This document shows, piece by piece, positions 26,228 to 34,472 of a DNA stretch of 64,000 nucleotides. The notes beneath the pieces were generated by a model. It worked only from the letters and a program-made list of their open reading frames with translations, ran no database searches and had not been told where the DNA came from. The translations under genes and the position numbers were made by a program. This DNA comes from Pseudobdellovibrionaceae bacterium. GTDB taxonomy: Bacteria; Bdellovibrionota; Bdellovibrionia; Bdellovibrionales; Bdellovibrionaceae. The DNA lies in assembly GCA_019637915.1 (NCBI GenBank), contig JAHBUV010000001.1:1210565-1274564 (forward strand). The letters run 5' to 3'. Position 1 is the first letter of the stretch, and the number at the start of each line of letters is the position of its first letter.

Positions 26228-26264
26228 TGCCAAGGGCCTTCCGGAGCGCTACAAGGAGCGCATC

Positions 26265-27893
26265 ATGGCGACTCGTCACACGGATCTTCTCATCATCGGC
26301 TCGGGACTTGCGGGATTGGCTCTGGCCCTGAAAATGTCCGCCCGCGGGCGTGTCACCCTTCTCACCAAAGAAAAAGCCCCCGACACCAACACCGCCATGG
26401 CCCAAGGGGGCATCGCCGCGGTGATGTCGGAGGAAGACAGCTTCGAAGCCCACATTCAGGACACGCTGATCGCGGGGGCCGGGCTTTGCCAGCAAAACAG
26501 CGTTCGCCAGATCATTGAACAAGCTCCGGAAAGAATTCAGGATCTGATGAACTGGGGCGTGCAATTCGATCTTCGCCGCGAGGCGGGCTCTCCCTCCACC
26601 ATCGACTTGACGCGAGAGGGCGGCCATCGCTTCCGCCGCATCTTGCATTTTGAGGACTCCACGGGGGCGGAGATCCACCGCACTTTGCTGAACCGCGTGC
26701 GCCAGGATCCGAACATTGAGATCATGGAGGATCACTTCGCCATCGATCTCCTGATCAACAAACAGGTCGATCCCATGGACATGAGCCCCACCCGCTGCGT
26801 GGGGGCTTACGCCTTGAATAAAAAAACCGGCGAGGTCGAGGCCTGGGTGGCGAAAGCCACCGCCCTGGCCACCGGAGGCGCCGGCAAGGTCTACCTGTAC
26901 ACCTCGAATTGGAGCGGGGCCACCGGCGACGGCATCGCCATGGCTTACCGGGCCGGAGCGCGGGTCGCGGATCTGGAATTCATGCAGTTCCACCCGACTT
27001 GTTTATATCACCGCGAATCGCGCAACTTCCTGGTCAGCGAAGCCCTGCGGGGCGAAGGCGGTGAACTCATCGACCATGAAGGCGTCGCTTTCATGAAGAA
27101 GCACCATCCGATGGGCTCCCTCGCGCCGCGCGACATCGTCGCCCGCTCCATCGACGCGGAACTCAAGCGCAGTGGGGCGCCCTGCGTGTACCTGGACATG
27201 AGGTCCCTGCGGGCGGAGTACCTGCGTACGCGCTTTCCCGCCATTCACGCCAAATGCCTCGAGTACGGCATCGACATGACCCTGCAGCCGATCCCCGTCG
27301 TGCCCGCCGCCCACTATCTGTGCGGCGGCGTGCTCACCGCCCCGAACGGCCGCACCGACATCCCGGGCCTGTGGGCCTTGGGCGAGACCGCCTGCACGGG
27401 ATTGCACGGCGCCAACCGGCTGGCTTCGAACTCCCTGCTGGAGGCGATCTCCATGGCCCACGACGCCTCGATGGATCTGACGGCGCAATGGAATCAGTTG
27501 ACGCCGCCGCGGGTGGACCCGAAGCCCTGGGTGTCGCCGGCGCAGTCCGACGCCGACGAGATGATCGTCATCCATCACATGTGGGATGAGATCCGGCGTC
27601 TGATGTGGAACTACGTTGGCATCGTGCGTTCGGACAAACGTCTGCATCGCGCCCGCCACCGCCTGAAGAACATCCTCTCTGAGGTCAAAGAGTATTACTC
27701 CAACCTGCCGATCCACAGCGACATCCTCGAGCTGCGCAACATCGCCATCGTCGCGGACCTGACCGTGGAGTGCGCCCTGCGCCGCCAGGAATCCCGCGGC
27801 ATCCACTACAGCCTGGATTATCCCTTCCCCACCGCGGAAGGCGACCACGCCAATCCGCCCCAGGACACCATCCTGGTGCGCGGGCTCGTGTAG
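26265..27893 (+). CDS. nadB: L-aspartate oxidase NadB
   Basis: A 542-residue FAD enzyme that oxidises L-aspartate to iminoaspartate, the first step of NAD synthesis. It has the N-terminal dinucleotide-binding motif LLIIGSGLAGLALAL, the active-site segment TREGGHRFRRILH, EFMQFHPT, the SEALRGEGGELI substrate-site motif and LWALGETACTGLHGANRLASNSLLEA. The start is ATG 26265 with AAGGAG just upstream; the frame runs 23 codons further but through the leader hairpin. Fumarate reductase/succinate dehydrogenase flavoproteins share the fold, but the TREGGHR context and length favour NadB. nadA and nadC are not in the window. Confidence 0.93.
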   Translation: MATRHTDLLIIGSGLAGLALALKMSARGRVTLLTKEKAPDTNTAMAQGGIAAVMSEEDSFEAHIQDTLIAGAGLCQQNSVRQIIEQAPERIQDLMNWGVQFDLRREAGSPSTIDLTREGGHRFRRILHFEDSTGAEIHRTLLNRVRQDPNIEIMEDHFAIDLLINKQVDPMDMSPTRCVGAYALNKKTGEVEAWVAKATALATGGAGKVYLYTSNWSGATGDGIAMAYRAGARVADLEFMQFHPTCLYHRESRNFLVSEALRGEGGELIDHEGVAFMKKHHPMGSLAPRDIVARSIDAELKRSGAPCVYLDMRSLRAEYLRTRFPAIHAKCLEYGIDMTLQPIPVVPAAHYLCGGVLTAPNGRTDIPGLWALGETACTGLHGANRLASNSLLEAISMAHDASMDLTAQWNQLTPPRVDPKPWVSPAQSDADEMIVIHHMWDEIRRLMWNYVGIVRSDKRLHRARHRLKNILSEVKEYYSNLPIHSDILELRNIAIVADLTVECALRRQESRGIHYSLDYPFPTAEGDHANPPQDTILVRGLV

Positions 27894-27971
27894 ATTTCTT
27901 CACTCCACCGTCACGCGATTCGCCACACCGATCTGATTTGATGATCCCGGCATTGAAGCCAGGAGGTGCGA

Positions 27972-28304
27972 ATGGCGACGATCTCGAAAAAAAATTGGAC
28001 CCGTTGGTCGGATCATGACATCGCGACCGAATCTTCCCGCAAGGACGCCAAAAGCGAAGACACGATCCTCGTGGCGTTCTGGAGAATGGTCGGATTGCTG
28101 GCCTTGGGGATGATCCTCCTGGTCCTGACGATGCAGTTCCTCGGCCAAATGCCGGTCCGGTCCACGGTGGAGCGCGGCGGTTTCATGAATTACTTCTCTC
28201 CGCCGGCCGCCACCACGACCGCGCCGGACCCGGAAATCACTCCGGCCCAGGAGCAACGTTCCGTGCAGCCCGCGCCGGAGCTTCAGCCCCAACCCGTCCA
28301 ATAG
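27972..28304 (+). CDS. Small single-pass membrane protein
   Basis: A 110-residue protein of unknown family. A polar N-terminus (MATISKKNWTRWSDHD...) is followed by one hydrophobic helix (VGLLALGMILLVLTMQFLG, about residues 40-58). The C-terminal tail is Pro/Gln/Ala-rich (PAPELQPQPVQ), probably disordered and periplasmic. A strong AGGAGG ribosome-binding site (27961-27966) fixes the start at ATG 27972. It lies 78 bases after nadB and may share its transcript. No functional clue is visible. Confidence 0.7.
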   Translation: MATISKKNWTRWSDHDIATESSRKDAKSEDTILVAFWRMVGLLALGMILLVLTMQFLGQMPVRSTVERGGFMNYFSPPAATTTAPDPEITPAQEQRSVQPAPELQPQPVQ

Positions 28305-28359
28305 CGGAGTCGGTCTTTGTTTTGTTGGCTTTTTTTTCGATTCACGCAAAAATGGCCGA

Positions 28360-29211
28360 ATGGATCGACGACATGAAGGGTTTTTCGAGGGCCACGACGG
28401 CTTGACCTTGTTCTTTCAGATCTGGGAGAGCGCCCAAGCCCGTGGCACCGTGCTGATCACCCACGGTCAGGGCGAGCACTCCGAGTGCTATCACCGGGTC
28501 GTGGAGCATTTCAAAAACGACGGCTGGAACTTCTGGGGCTGGGACATGCGCGGCCATGGCCGCTCCGAAGGCAAGCGCGGTTACGCCGCCGAGTTCGAGG
28601 ACTACGTCCGCGACTACCGCGTCTTCCTGCGCCAGGCCTTGAACGACCCGCGCGTCAAGCAAGGTCCCGTCGTCCTGCTCTCCCACTCCATGGGGGCGCT
28701 GGTGCAGCTGAAGGCCCTGATCGAAAACCCGGGCCTGCCCGTGGTCGCGCAGGTTTGCTCGGCGCCGTTTCTGGGGCTGGCCCTGCCCGTCCCGAAATGG
28801 AAAGTCAACGCCGCCCACCTGATGAACAACGTTTATCCGCAGATCACCATGTGGAACGAGATCCGCAACGGCGACCTCACCCGCGACCCGGACGTCATCC
28901 GCGAGTTCGAACAGGACGTTTTGCGCCACGACCGCATTTCGCCCGGCGTGTTCCTGGGCTTCGAACCCGCCTGGGATCTCGTGCGCTCCGGGGCGTCGGC
29001 GATTCAAACGCCGACCCTCTTCCAGCTGCCGGAAAAAGACCCCGTCGTGGACACCCGCTTCGGCCTCTCGGTTTTCGAAAACCTCGGCTCGAAGGAAAAA
29101 GTCCTGAAGGTGTACGGCGACGGCGCCCGCCACGAGATGTACAACGACACCCACCGCGAGGCCGTCCTGCACGACCTCAAAACTTTCCTCAATTCTTTCC
29201 TGGAGGCTTGA
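28360..29211 (+). CDS. Alpha/beta hydrolase, monoacylglycerol lipase-like
   Basis: A 283-residue serine hydrolase. It has the oxyanion/early motif ITHGQGEHSECYHRVVEHF, a WGWDMRGHGRSEG loop, the nucleophile elbow LSHSMGAL (Ser), an acid in LFQLPEKDPVVDT and a late His in DGARHEMYND. This order and the HG-x-GEHS signature match the lysophospholipase/monoacylglycerol lipase (YtpA/PldB-like) family. No signal peptide, so cytoplasmic. The stop overlaps the next ATG by one base (TGATG), coupling it to a lipoprotein. Confidence 0.85.
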   Translation: MDRRHEGFFEGHDGLTLFFQIWESAQARGTVLITHGQGEHSECYHRVVEHFKNDGWNFWGWDMRGHGRSEGKRGYAAEFEDYVRDYRVFLRQALNDPRVKQGPVVLLSHSMGALVQLKALIENPGLPVVAQVCSAPFLGLALPVPKWKVNAAHLMNNVYPQITMWNEIRNGDLTRDPDVIREFEQDVLRHDRISPGVFLGFEPAWDLVRSGASAIQTPTLFQLPEKDPVVDTRFGLSVFENLGSKEKVLKVYGDGARHEMYNDTHREAVLHDLKTFLNSFLEA

Positions 29212-29831
29212 TGAAATCCCTGGCCACGCTCCTGTTGATCACCGCCGCCTGGAGTTTCACCGGCTGCGCCACCCGCCCGGCCGCGAATCAGGGCCTGGAG
29301 CTGATGAGCGTCGCCGAGTACGAAAAGGTCGTCGATCGCCACACCCAGCGCAGCCAGAAGTACTCCGGGCTTTACAACACCATGGACGTCACCGCCACCC
29401 TGGTGAACACGGCGGTCGCGAAAGCGCAACTGGAGCAGAAGGCCCGTCTGCTGCAATGGGACCGCGCCCAGTTCCAGCTCGAATCGAACAAACTGGCGGA
29501 GAAAAACAAGAACGAGACCGAGGTCTTCCTCAGCTTCTTCACGCCGGACAAGAAGAACGACGACCTTCAGAAGAAAACCACCCAATGGCGCGTCTACCTG
29601 GAAGCCGACGGTCGCCGCTGGGAGGGGAAAACGATGAAGATCCGCCAGCCCATCGCCGAGATCCAGGGCCTGTTTTCCTACCACAGCCGTTTTTCGACGC
29701 CTTACCTGATCACCTTCCCGGTGGGCACGGCGACCATCGACCCGCGGACCACGCGCTTCATCGTGACCGGGCCCATCGATATCGTGACCCTGGAGTACGC
29801 TCCCGCGGCCCCTTCCGCGCCCGCTCCCTAA
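29211..29831 (+). CDS. Lipoprotein of unknown function
   Basis: A 206-residue predicted lipoprotein. The signal MKSLATLLLITAAWSFTGC ends in a lipobox with Cys19. The mature part starts with a helical segment (VAEYEKVVDRHTQRSQKYSGLYNTM) and ends in an apparent beta domain (WRVYLEADGRRWEG...FSTPYLITFPVG...). No named domain recognised. ATG 29211 shares its A with the hydrolase TGA, and TGGAGG lies just upstream. The coupling suggests joint expression of an OM or periplasmic lipoprotein with the lipase-like enzyme. Confidence 0.8.
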   Translation: MKSLATLLLITAAWSFTGCATRPAANQGLELMSVAEYEKVVDRHTQRSQKYSGLYNTMDVTATLVNTAVAKAQLEQKARLLQWDRAQFQLESNKLAEKNKNETEVFLSFFTPDKKNDDLQKKTTQWRVYLEADGRRWEGKTMKIRQPIAEIQGLFSYHSRFSTPYLITFPVGTATIDPRTTRFIVTGPIDIVTLEYAPAAPSAPAP

Positions 29832-29933
29832 AGGCTTTTCAGGGTCCGTCGCAAAAAGATCTTCTGCAGTTTTTACACTCACGGTGAACCGGGCAAAACG
29901 GTTAAATTGCGCCCTCAAGACAAGAGAGGTGTT

Positions 29934-30278
29934 ATGCGTTCCGTTTTGATGTCCCTGATTCTTTTCGCGGCCGGCGCCGCCCAGGCCCAGAGCGTTCTGA
30001 TCTGCCGTTCGGTCGAGCAGGGTCAAACCCGCTTTTACGAAATCCGCACCGAGAATGACCGCTATGCCGTGGTTCTCGATGGCCGCAACGTGCTGTGGAA
30101 ATCCAATGCCGCGCTGAAATGCTATCCGGGTCTCGGTCTGTACTGCGAAAGCCAGGACCGCCGCGAAGTGCTGTCGATGGAGCCCTCCCCGGACCGCGCC
30201 CGCGTCCGCCTGGTCACCACCGACCGCGTGATCGGCAGCTTCAACACGCAAGACTGCCGCAACCCCCATCTCCGCTAA
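29934..30278 (+). CDS. Small secreted protein
   Basis: A 114-residue protein with a signal peptide (MRSVLMSLILFAAGAAQAQ) and a mature part of about 95 residues dominated by beta-strand patterns, with four Cys (ICRSVE, LKCYPG, YCESQ, DCRN) that could form two disulfides in the periplasm. Start at ATG 29934 with GAGAGG upstream; the in-frame upstream codons lack any ribosome-binding site. Followed by a strong terminator. Family unknown; small disulfide-bonded exported proteins of this sort are common in Bdellovibrio-like genomes (general knowledge). Confidence 0.75.
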   Translation: MRSVLMSLILFAAGAAQAQSVLICRSVEQGQTRFYEIRTENDRYAVVLDGRNVLWKSNAALKCYPGLGLYCESQDRREVLSMEPSPDRARVRLVTTDRVIGSFNTQDCRNPHLR

Positions 30279-30302
30279 GGCCTTCCATTCAATGGATTCC
30301 CG

Positions 30303-30333
30303 AAAACGGCTCCCCTTGAGGAGCCGTTTTTTT
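30303..30333 (+). terminator. Rho-independent terminator
   Basis: An 11-bp perfect stem, AAAACGGCTCC (30303-30313) and GGAGCCGTTTT (30320-30330), with a six-base loop, followed by further T residues. It ends the nadB-side plus-strand genes. The A-rich 5' side also makes it work for transcripts arriving from the opposite strand. Confidence 0.92.
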
Positions 30334-30340
30334 ATGCTCC

Positions 30341-30423
30341 GCACCCCCCAACAGGACCTGGCACCCTTTGGAGGTGCCGGCAAAAGGTGCCGGCAAAAGG
30401 TGCCAGGTCCTGTTGGGGGATGC
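30341..30423. repeat. 25-bp inverted repeat with internal 13-bp direct repeats (REP-like)
   Basis: Arms 30341-30365 and 30399-30423 are inverted copies with one mismatch, with core AACAGGACCTGGCACC on the left arm. The 33-base centre contains two exact tandem GGTGCCGGCAAAA units (30373-30385, 30386-30398), and the right arm begins with the related GGTGCCAGGTCC. It lies between a terminator and the end of rnhA. The layout resembles REP/BIME elements mobilised by Y1-type transposases. Only one copy is seen in this window, so repetition in the genome is not shown. Confidence 0.8.
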
Positions 30424-30437
30424 GCTGCGGTGGGCTT

Positions 30438-31214
30438 TTAGTCGTTTTTGAGGTCGGAGGTTTTTTTGCCCCAGGCGGCGAGGATCTCCGGCTCTTCCTG
30501 GGCGCTCATGGCTTTTTTGAATTTGGCGCCGGAGCGGCCCTTCACGCGGCGCTCGCAGGACGCCCAGTCGGCGTGGCGCATGACGGTGCCGTCCACATAG
30601 CTCAGGTAGGAATGCGCCTTTTGCTTTTCGACCTTCGGCTTCATCTCCGGCAGGCCTTCGAGTTCCGGGAAACTCAAGACATCGATGGAGTAATCGCGGA
30701 GCTTGCCGCGGAAAAGCCCCGGCTTGTTGCCCTGGGAAAAAGCGACCGCGATGCGATCGCAGCGTTCGTTGCCCGGCACGCCCTTATGGCCGCGCACGTA
30801 ATTCCATTCGATTTTTTTTGAGCCGCCGGTGATCAGGTTCTGCTGGATCTCGGTGGTGACGCGGATCAGGTCCTCCCAGAGATCACGACTCTGCACCTCG
30901 TTGCCTTCGGCCGTCGTCCAGCCGCGGTTGCGCCAGCCCCACACCCACTGCGTGATGCCGCGGATGAGGTACGTGGAGTCGGTGAACAGCATGATCTGCT
31001 TGGCGGGCTGCCCGCGCTGCGCGACTTTGCGCAAGGCCACCAGGGCCGCCGACAACTCCATGCGGTTGTTGGTGGTGCCGCGCTCGCCGTCGCCGTACTC
31101 GGCCACGTCCCCGCCGGAGTCGAGCACGATGGCCCCCCAGCCCCCGGGACCCGGATTGCCGGAGCAAGCCCCGTCCGTGTAAATGGCGATGAAATCCAGA
31201 ATCTTGTCGCTCAA
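30438..31214 (-). CDS. rnhA: Ribonuclease HI with a C-terminal viroplasmin-like domain
   Basis: A 258-residue protein. The first ~150 residues are RNase HI, with the four catalytic acids in YTDGACSGNPGPGG (Asp14), NNRMEL, LFTDSTYLI and GNERCD. Residues about 200-247 (SYLSYVDG...WASCERRVKGRSGAKFKKA) match the caulimovirus viroplasmin / hybrid-binding-domain pattern Y-x-V-x-G...W-x-x-C-x-x-x-V-K-G...A-x-F-K. That domain normally precedes the catalytic domain in RNase H1; here it follows it. It would bind RNA:DNA hybrids and improve cleavage. Starts four bases after the LysR gene's stop. Confidence 0.92.
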   Translation of the reverse strand: MSDKILDFIAIYTDGACSGNPGPGGWGAIVLDSGGDVAEYGDGERGTTNNRMELSAALVALRKVAQRGQPAKQIMLFTDSTYLIRGITQWVWGWRNRGWTTAEGNEVQSRDLWEDLIRVTTEIQQNLITGGSKKIEWNYVRGHKGVPGNERCDRIAVAFSQGNKPGLFRGKLRDYSIDVLSFPELEGLPEMKPKVEKQKAHSYLSYVDGTVMRHADWASCERRVKGRSGAKFKKAMSAQEEPEILAAWGKKTSDLKND

Positions 31215-31218
31215 AATC

Positions 31219-32082
31219 TCAACCTTTCGCCGCCAACCAACGGCCCGATTCGCGCTTCAGCTCCGCCGTCACCGCCTCCAAGAGACGGGTGGGATGGGAT
31301 TGCCGATGGCGAACGAGCAGAACCGGCGTTTTCAACGTTTTGAAAGAGGGATCGATCTTCAGATCCGCGCGGTTTTTCACCAGATGCCTCGGCAAAACCG
31401 CCGAGCCCCACCCGGCCGCCACGCCTTCCAAAAGCCCATGGATGTTATCCATATATTCCCGCCGCAGTCCACTGATGGAACGCGCGTTGCGCTTGAAAAA
31501 CCTCTTCGTCCACTCGTCGGTCGCGTCATGATCGAGGTAGACGTCGCGGCGGCCCTTCACCCGGGCCGAATGGACCATGACGTACTCCTCCGAACCCAGA
31601 GCCCAGACATCGCCGTCGAAACCCTCGGGTTTTTCCGCCGTCAGGATGAGATCCGCCCCGCCGTCCTTCAGCAGGCCGATCAAGCCGGCCATTTCCGTCT
31701 CCTGGAAATCGACGCGGACGCCGCCGTTGTCCCGGACGAAAGCGGAAAGCGCCGGCACGGCCACCGACCAGATCACGGATGAAAAACCCGCCACGCGCAG
31801 CCAGCCGCCCAAACCGCGGTGGCCCGACTGGATCTCCTGCAGCAGGTCCTCCTCCTGCAGGTTTTGCTGGCGGCAATAACGGAGCAGGCGCTCGCCGGCC
31901 TCGGTCAACCGCAAGGAGCGGCGCTCGCGGATGAACAAAGTAGCCCCCAGCCCGCCCTCGAGGTTCAAAATCCTCTGGGAGAGGGCGGACTGGGTGAGGC
32001 GCAGATTCAGGGCCGCCTGCGTGAAGTGCCGGGTCTGGGCCACTTCATAAAATGCTTCGAGCTGAAGGGAGGGGACTCTCAT
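31219..32082 (-). CDS. LysR-family transcriptional regulator
   Basis: A 287-residue LysR protein. The N-terminal winged helix reads LQLEAFYEVAQTRHFTQAALNLRLTQSALSQRILNLEGGLGATLFIRERRSLRLTEAG, and the effector domain follows from about residue 90. The SALSQRI...LE form of the recognition helix recalls ArgP, but no lysE/argO gene is adjacent, so the target is unknown. A candidate operator sits six bases upstream of its ATG, suggesting autoregulation. No Shine-Dalgarno sequence precedes ATG 32082. Co-directional with rnhA (four-base gap). Confidence 0.92.
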   Translation of the reverse strand: MRVPSLQLEAFYEVAQTRHFTQAALNLRLTQSALSQRILNLEGGLGATLFIRERRSLRLTEAGERLLRYCRQQNLQEEDLLQEIQSGHRGLGGWLRVAGFSSVIWSVAVPALSAFVRDNGGVRVDFQETEMAGLIGLLKDGGADLILTAEKPEGFDGDVWALGSEEYVMVHSARVKGRRDVYLDHDATDEWTKRFFKRNARSISGLRREYMDNIHGLLEGVAAGWGSAVLPRHLVKNRADLKIDPSFKTLKTPVLLVRHRQSHPTRLLEAVTAELKRESGRWLAAKG

Positions 32083-32087
32083 TTGTG

Positions 32088-32132
32088 ATCAGTTTAATCG
32101 ATGAAAATCCAAAAACAATCGATTTTACTGAT
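32088..32132. promoter_or_regulatory. 15-bp imperfect inverted repeat, candidate LysR operator
   Basis: The left arm 32088-32102 (ATCAGTTTAATCGAT) and right arm 32118-32132 are inverted with 13 of 15 matches, separated by 15 bases in an AT-rich patch immediately upstream of the LysR gene. A T-rich dyad beside the regulator's own start is the usual place for a LysR autoregulatory site. It may also control the divergent OM protein gene about 260 bases away, though that is far. Confidence 0.6.
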
Positions 32133-32391
32133 GGTCCAGTTCCGGCGAAAACGGCGCGGAGGTTTTCGGTGAATGAATTTTTCGCCGGCGCTTTGAGCGG
32201 ATCTTCCGGGTGATTTTCCCGGAAGCCCGGGACGCCGGCGCCCGCCGGTTCCCCGCGGGGTTCCGCGCTTCGTCCCCCTGTCGAATTCTTCGACAGGAGA
32301 GCTTCCTGAAACCCCCTGGATTGCAGTTGAAAGGCCGCGCCGCCGGCATTCATCCTGCAAATCACCGGGTGGCGGCAAACGCCGAAAGCGG
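32133..32391. other. Remainder of the LysR / OM-protein intergenic region
   Basis: About 260 bases without a convincing gene. Short open frames here are Arg/Pro-rich, lack ribosome-binding sites and look like chance frames in GC-rich sequence. The stretch 32170-32276 is GC-rich with several small CCGG-type dyads. The only distinct structure is the TGTCGA palindrome at 32277-32297. No consensus promoter is obvious for the downstream gene. Confidence 0.5.
32277..32297. repeat. TGTCGA...TCGACA palindrome upstream of an OM protein gene
   Basis: CCTGTCGAA (32277-32285) and TTCGACAGG (32289-32297) are perfect 9-bp inverted arms around TTC. The same core is found at 21-39 (opposite strand, 17 of 19 positions identical) and, more loosely, at 50459-50477. 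It is 94 bases before the next ATG. No T-run follows, so an operator or leader hairpin is more likely than a terminator. Confidence 0.7.
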
Positions 32392-33378
32392 ATGGCTATG
32401 GATCAATCGGGTTCGAAACACATGCTTTTGCGGGTTTTCACGGTGCTTTTGGCCGTGGGCCTGCTTTTCGCCGGTTTCGGCGCCGCGGCCGCCGTGAACG
32501 ACAAAGCGCCGACCCAAAAAAAGCCCGCGAAAAAAACCGCGAAAGCCGCCGCGATCCGACAAGCTCCCGTGAAAAAGCCCGTGGAAAAAACCGCCGATCC
32601 CGGCAAGCTGCAGGCGCAGGTCAAAACCGCCGCGCCGGCCGCGAAGGCGCCGGCCAAGAACTGGAGCGTGGCGGCCGTCTACAATCGCGTGCGCAATCTC
32701 TACGACCGCAAGGACGGCAACTTTTCCGAGAGCAATGATTTCTACCTGGTCGGCAATCTCAGCCTCGCGGAGAAATGGCGCCTGAGCGCCCTCGGCGCTT
32801 ATTCGCAGAACGTGAAAAAACCCGAGACCGCCGACTGGGCGGATACGCAGGTCACCCTGTCGCGCAAGGCGGAGGAGATCTCGACCAATTTCAAAATGGG
32901 TTACGGCGCCCTGGCCATCGTCGCGCACTCGAAAAATTCCACCATCCGCCAGAACATGAACGGCGCGGCGGGCGGATTGCTCAACTTCGGTTTCAACGAC
33001 GGCGTCCTGACGCCGGGACTGAACCTGGGGCTGAGTTTCTCCCTGACCCGTCTTTTCTACGCTTATGAAACCAACATCGACGGCCAGGTGCTGTCGCCCT
33101 GGTCCTTCAAACAGACTTTCAGCGCCGGTTACTCGGTCGGGAAATTCTCCTTCAGCGGCTCCTTCATCCACCGCAACGCTTTCACTTTCCAGGACAACAT
33201 GAAGGAAGCCTTCGAGCACTCCCAGGAGATCGGCTACACGGTCACGCCGAACTTCAGCGTCGCCGTCGGCCACTACCTTTCCGGCGGCGCTTTCAAACCC
33301 AACGGTTTCGAATCGAATTATTCTTTGACGGACGAAGAGAACTCCCAGGCTTATGTTTCAATCGCGGTTTCTTATTAA
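32392..33378 (+). CDS. Outer-membrane beta-barrel-like protein
   Basis: A 328-residue protein with a hydrophobic N-terminal signal (MLLRVFTVLLAVGLLFAGFGAAAA) preceded by about ten polar residues, so ATG 32422 is a possible alternative start. Residues about 40-85 are a Lys/Ala/Pro-rich spacer (KKPAKKTAKAAAIRQAPVKKP). The rest is alternating strands with many Tyr, Phe and Gly, ending YVSIAVSY, an OM-barrel-type terminal aromatic. The basic linker could cross peptidoglycan. No family recognised. Followed 10 bases later by a lipoprotein gene, probably the same operon. Confidence 0.72.
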   Translation: MAMDQSGSKHMLLRVFTVLLAVGLLFAGFGAAAAVNDKAPTQKKPAKKTAKAAAIRQAPVKKPVEKTADPGKLQAQVKTAAPAAKAPAKNWSVAAVYNRVRNLYDRKDGNFSESNDFYLVGNLSLAEKWRLSALGAYSQNVKKPETADWADTQVTLSRKAEEISTNFKMGYGALAIVAHSKNSTIRQNMNGAAGGLLNFGFNDGVLTPGLNLGLSFSLTRLFYAYETNIDGQVLSPWSFKQTFSAGYSVGKFSFSGSFIHRNAFTFQDNMKEAFEHSQEIGYTVTPNFSVAVGHYLSGGAFKPNGFESNYSLTDEENSQAYVSIAVSY

Positions 33379-33388
33379 GGAGAAGGTC

Positions 33389-34471
33389 ATGAGAACAACT
33401 TTGCGACAAATGGGAATGTGGACGGTGATCGGCTCCCTGGCCGTGGCTTGCGCCAAACCCCGTGACGCCGCTTTCCCGGCGGAAACGGCGCCGGAGATCT
33501 ACTCCTTGAGCGAGTTCAGCGATCCGGAACAGCAGACCGTCCACACCGTCAGCATGCAGGCGGAAGGCAAGGTCATGACGGCGGGCGAATCGGCGCTGGC
33601 CATCTCGGAGAAAGGCCTGTCCCTGGTGGACACCTCGGCCCTGAACGTGCCCGAGCGCTTCAAGTACATGTTCGAGGAGCTCGTCCTGCAGGGAACGCCG
33701 GGGCAGACCTTCCGCGTGAGCTTCGTGGTCGATCGCAAAAACCTCACGGTTTACAAAGTCGTGCTCAATCCCGAAGAGCTCACCACCCTCGAGAAAGCCA
33801 TGATGACGACGCCCGGGCAGATCAAGGCCGAACTGGGCCTGCAAAAAAGCCGCAGCATGGCCGAGAGCAACAAGCTCTTTCACGCGCTCCGCGAACAGAA
33901 GGTCTCGCCCCGCGCCCTGAGCAACGTGTACGTCCCCCTCTTCCAGCTTCCCGTGGAAGCCTTCGGCGTCGTCGCCCGCGCGAAAAACGAGCTGAAAGAG
34001 GAAACCTCGACGCTGAAGCTGGAAAAGAGCGCCTGGGAAAAAGCCACCCACGTGAAAATCCCGCAGGATCTTTCCAAGCGCAAACTCTTCGGCGTGACCG
34101 ACGCCCTCCGCGAAAAGATGGCCGACGTGTTCGTGGCGGGCCACGTGCACGGCCAAACCATGATGGCCGGCACCCTGCTGCGCGAGCTGGGCCTGCGCAC
34201 CGACCTTCCGGAGCAGACGGCCCTGCGCCTGAACCTGCAGGAAAAATCCCTGGTGATCGAAAAAGTCGCCGGCACCGAGGCCATCGCCGCCTTCGAGGCG
34301 GGCGTGGTCTACAAAAAAGCCGTCCTCCCGGAAGTGAAGATCGACGGCACCCGCGCCTCCGAACTGACGCTGGAGGACTTGCCCGCGGGCCAGGTTTCCC
34401 CCCTGGTGCAAATCAAGAAAGACAGCCTGAAAGCCGTCGGTGGCGGCGCCGCCGCGGAAGCGAAAAAGTGA
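33389..34471 (+). CDS. Lipoprotein of unknown function
   Basis: A 360-residue predicted lipoprotein: MRTTLRQMGMWTVIGSLAVAC gives a lipobox with Cys21. The mature region is mostly mixed alpha/beta with a regular charged composition, and a C-terminal stretch EIKIDGTRASELTLEDL-like before the end. No named domain recognised. AAGGAGAAGG upstream fixes ATG 33389 (36 bases inside the longer open frame). It lies 10 bases downstream of the OM barrel gene, suggesting a barrel/lipoprotein pair. It converges on addA with one base between stops. Confidence 0.78.
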   Translation: MRTTLRQMGMWTVIGSLAVACAKPRDAAFPAETAPEIYSLSEFSDPEQQTVHTVSMQAEGKVMTAGESALAISEKGLSLVDTSALNVPERFKYMFEELVLQGTPGQTFRVSFVVDRKNLTVYKVVLNPEELTTLEKAMMTTPGQIKAELGLQKSRSMAESNKLFHALREQKVSPRALSNVYVPLFQLPVEAFGVVARAKNELKEETSTLKLEKSAWEKATHVKIPQDLSKRKLFGVTDALREKMADVFVAGHVHGQTMMAGTLLRELGLRTDLPEQTALRLNLQEKSLVIEKVAGTEAIAAFEAGVVYKKAVLPEVKIDGTRASELTLEDLPAGQVSPLVQIKKDSLKAVGGGAAAEAKK

Positions 34472-34472
34472 A

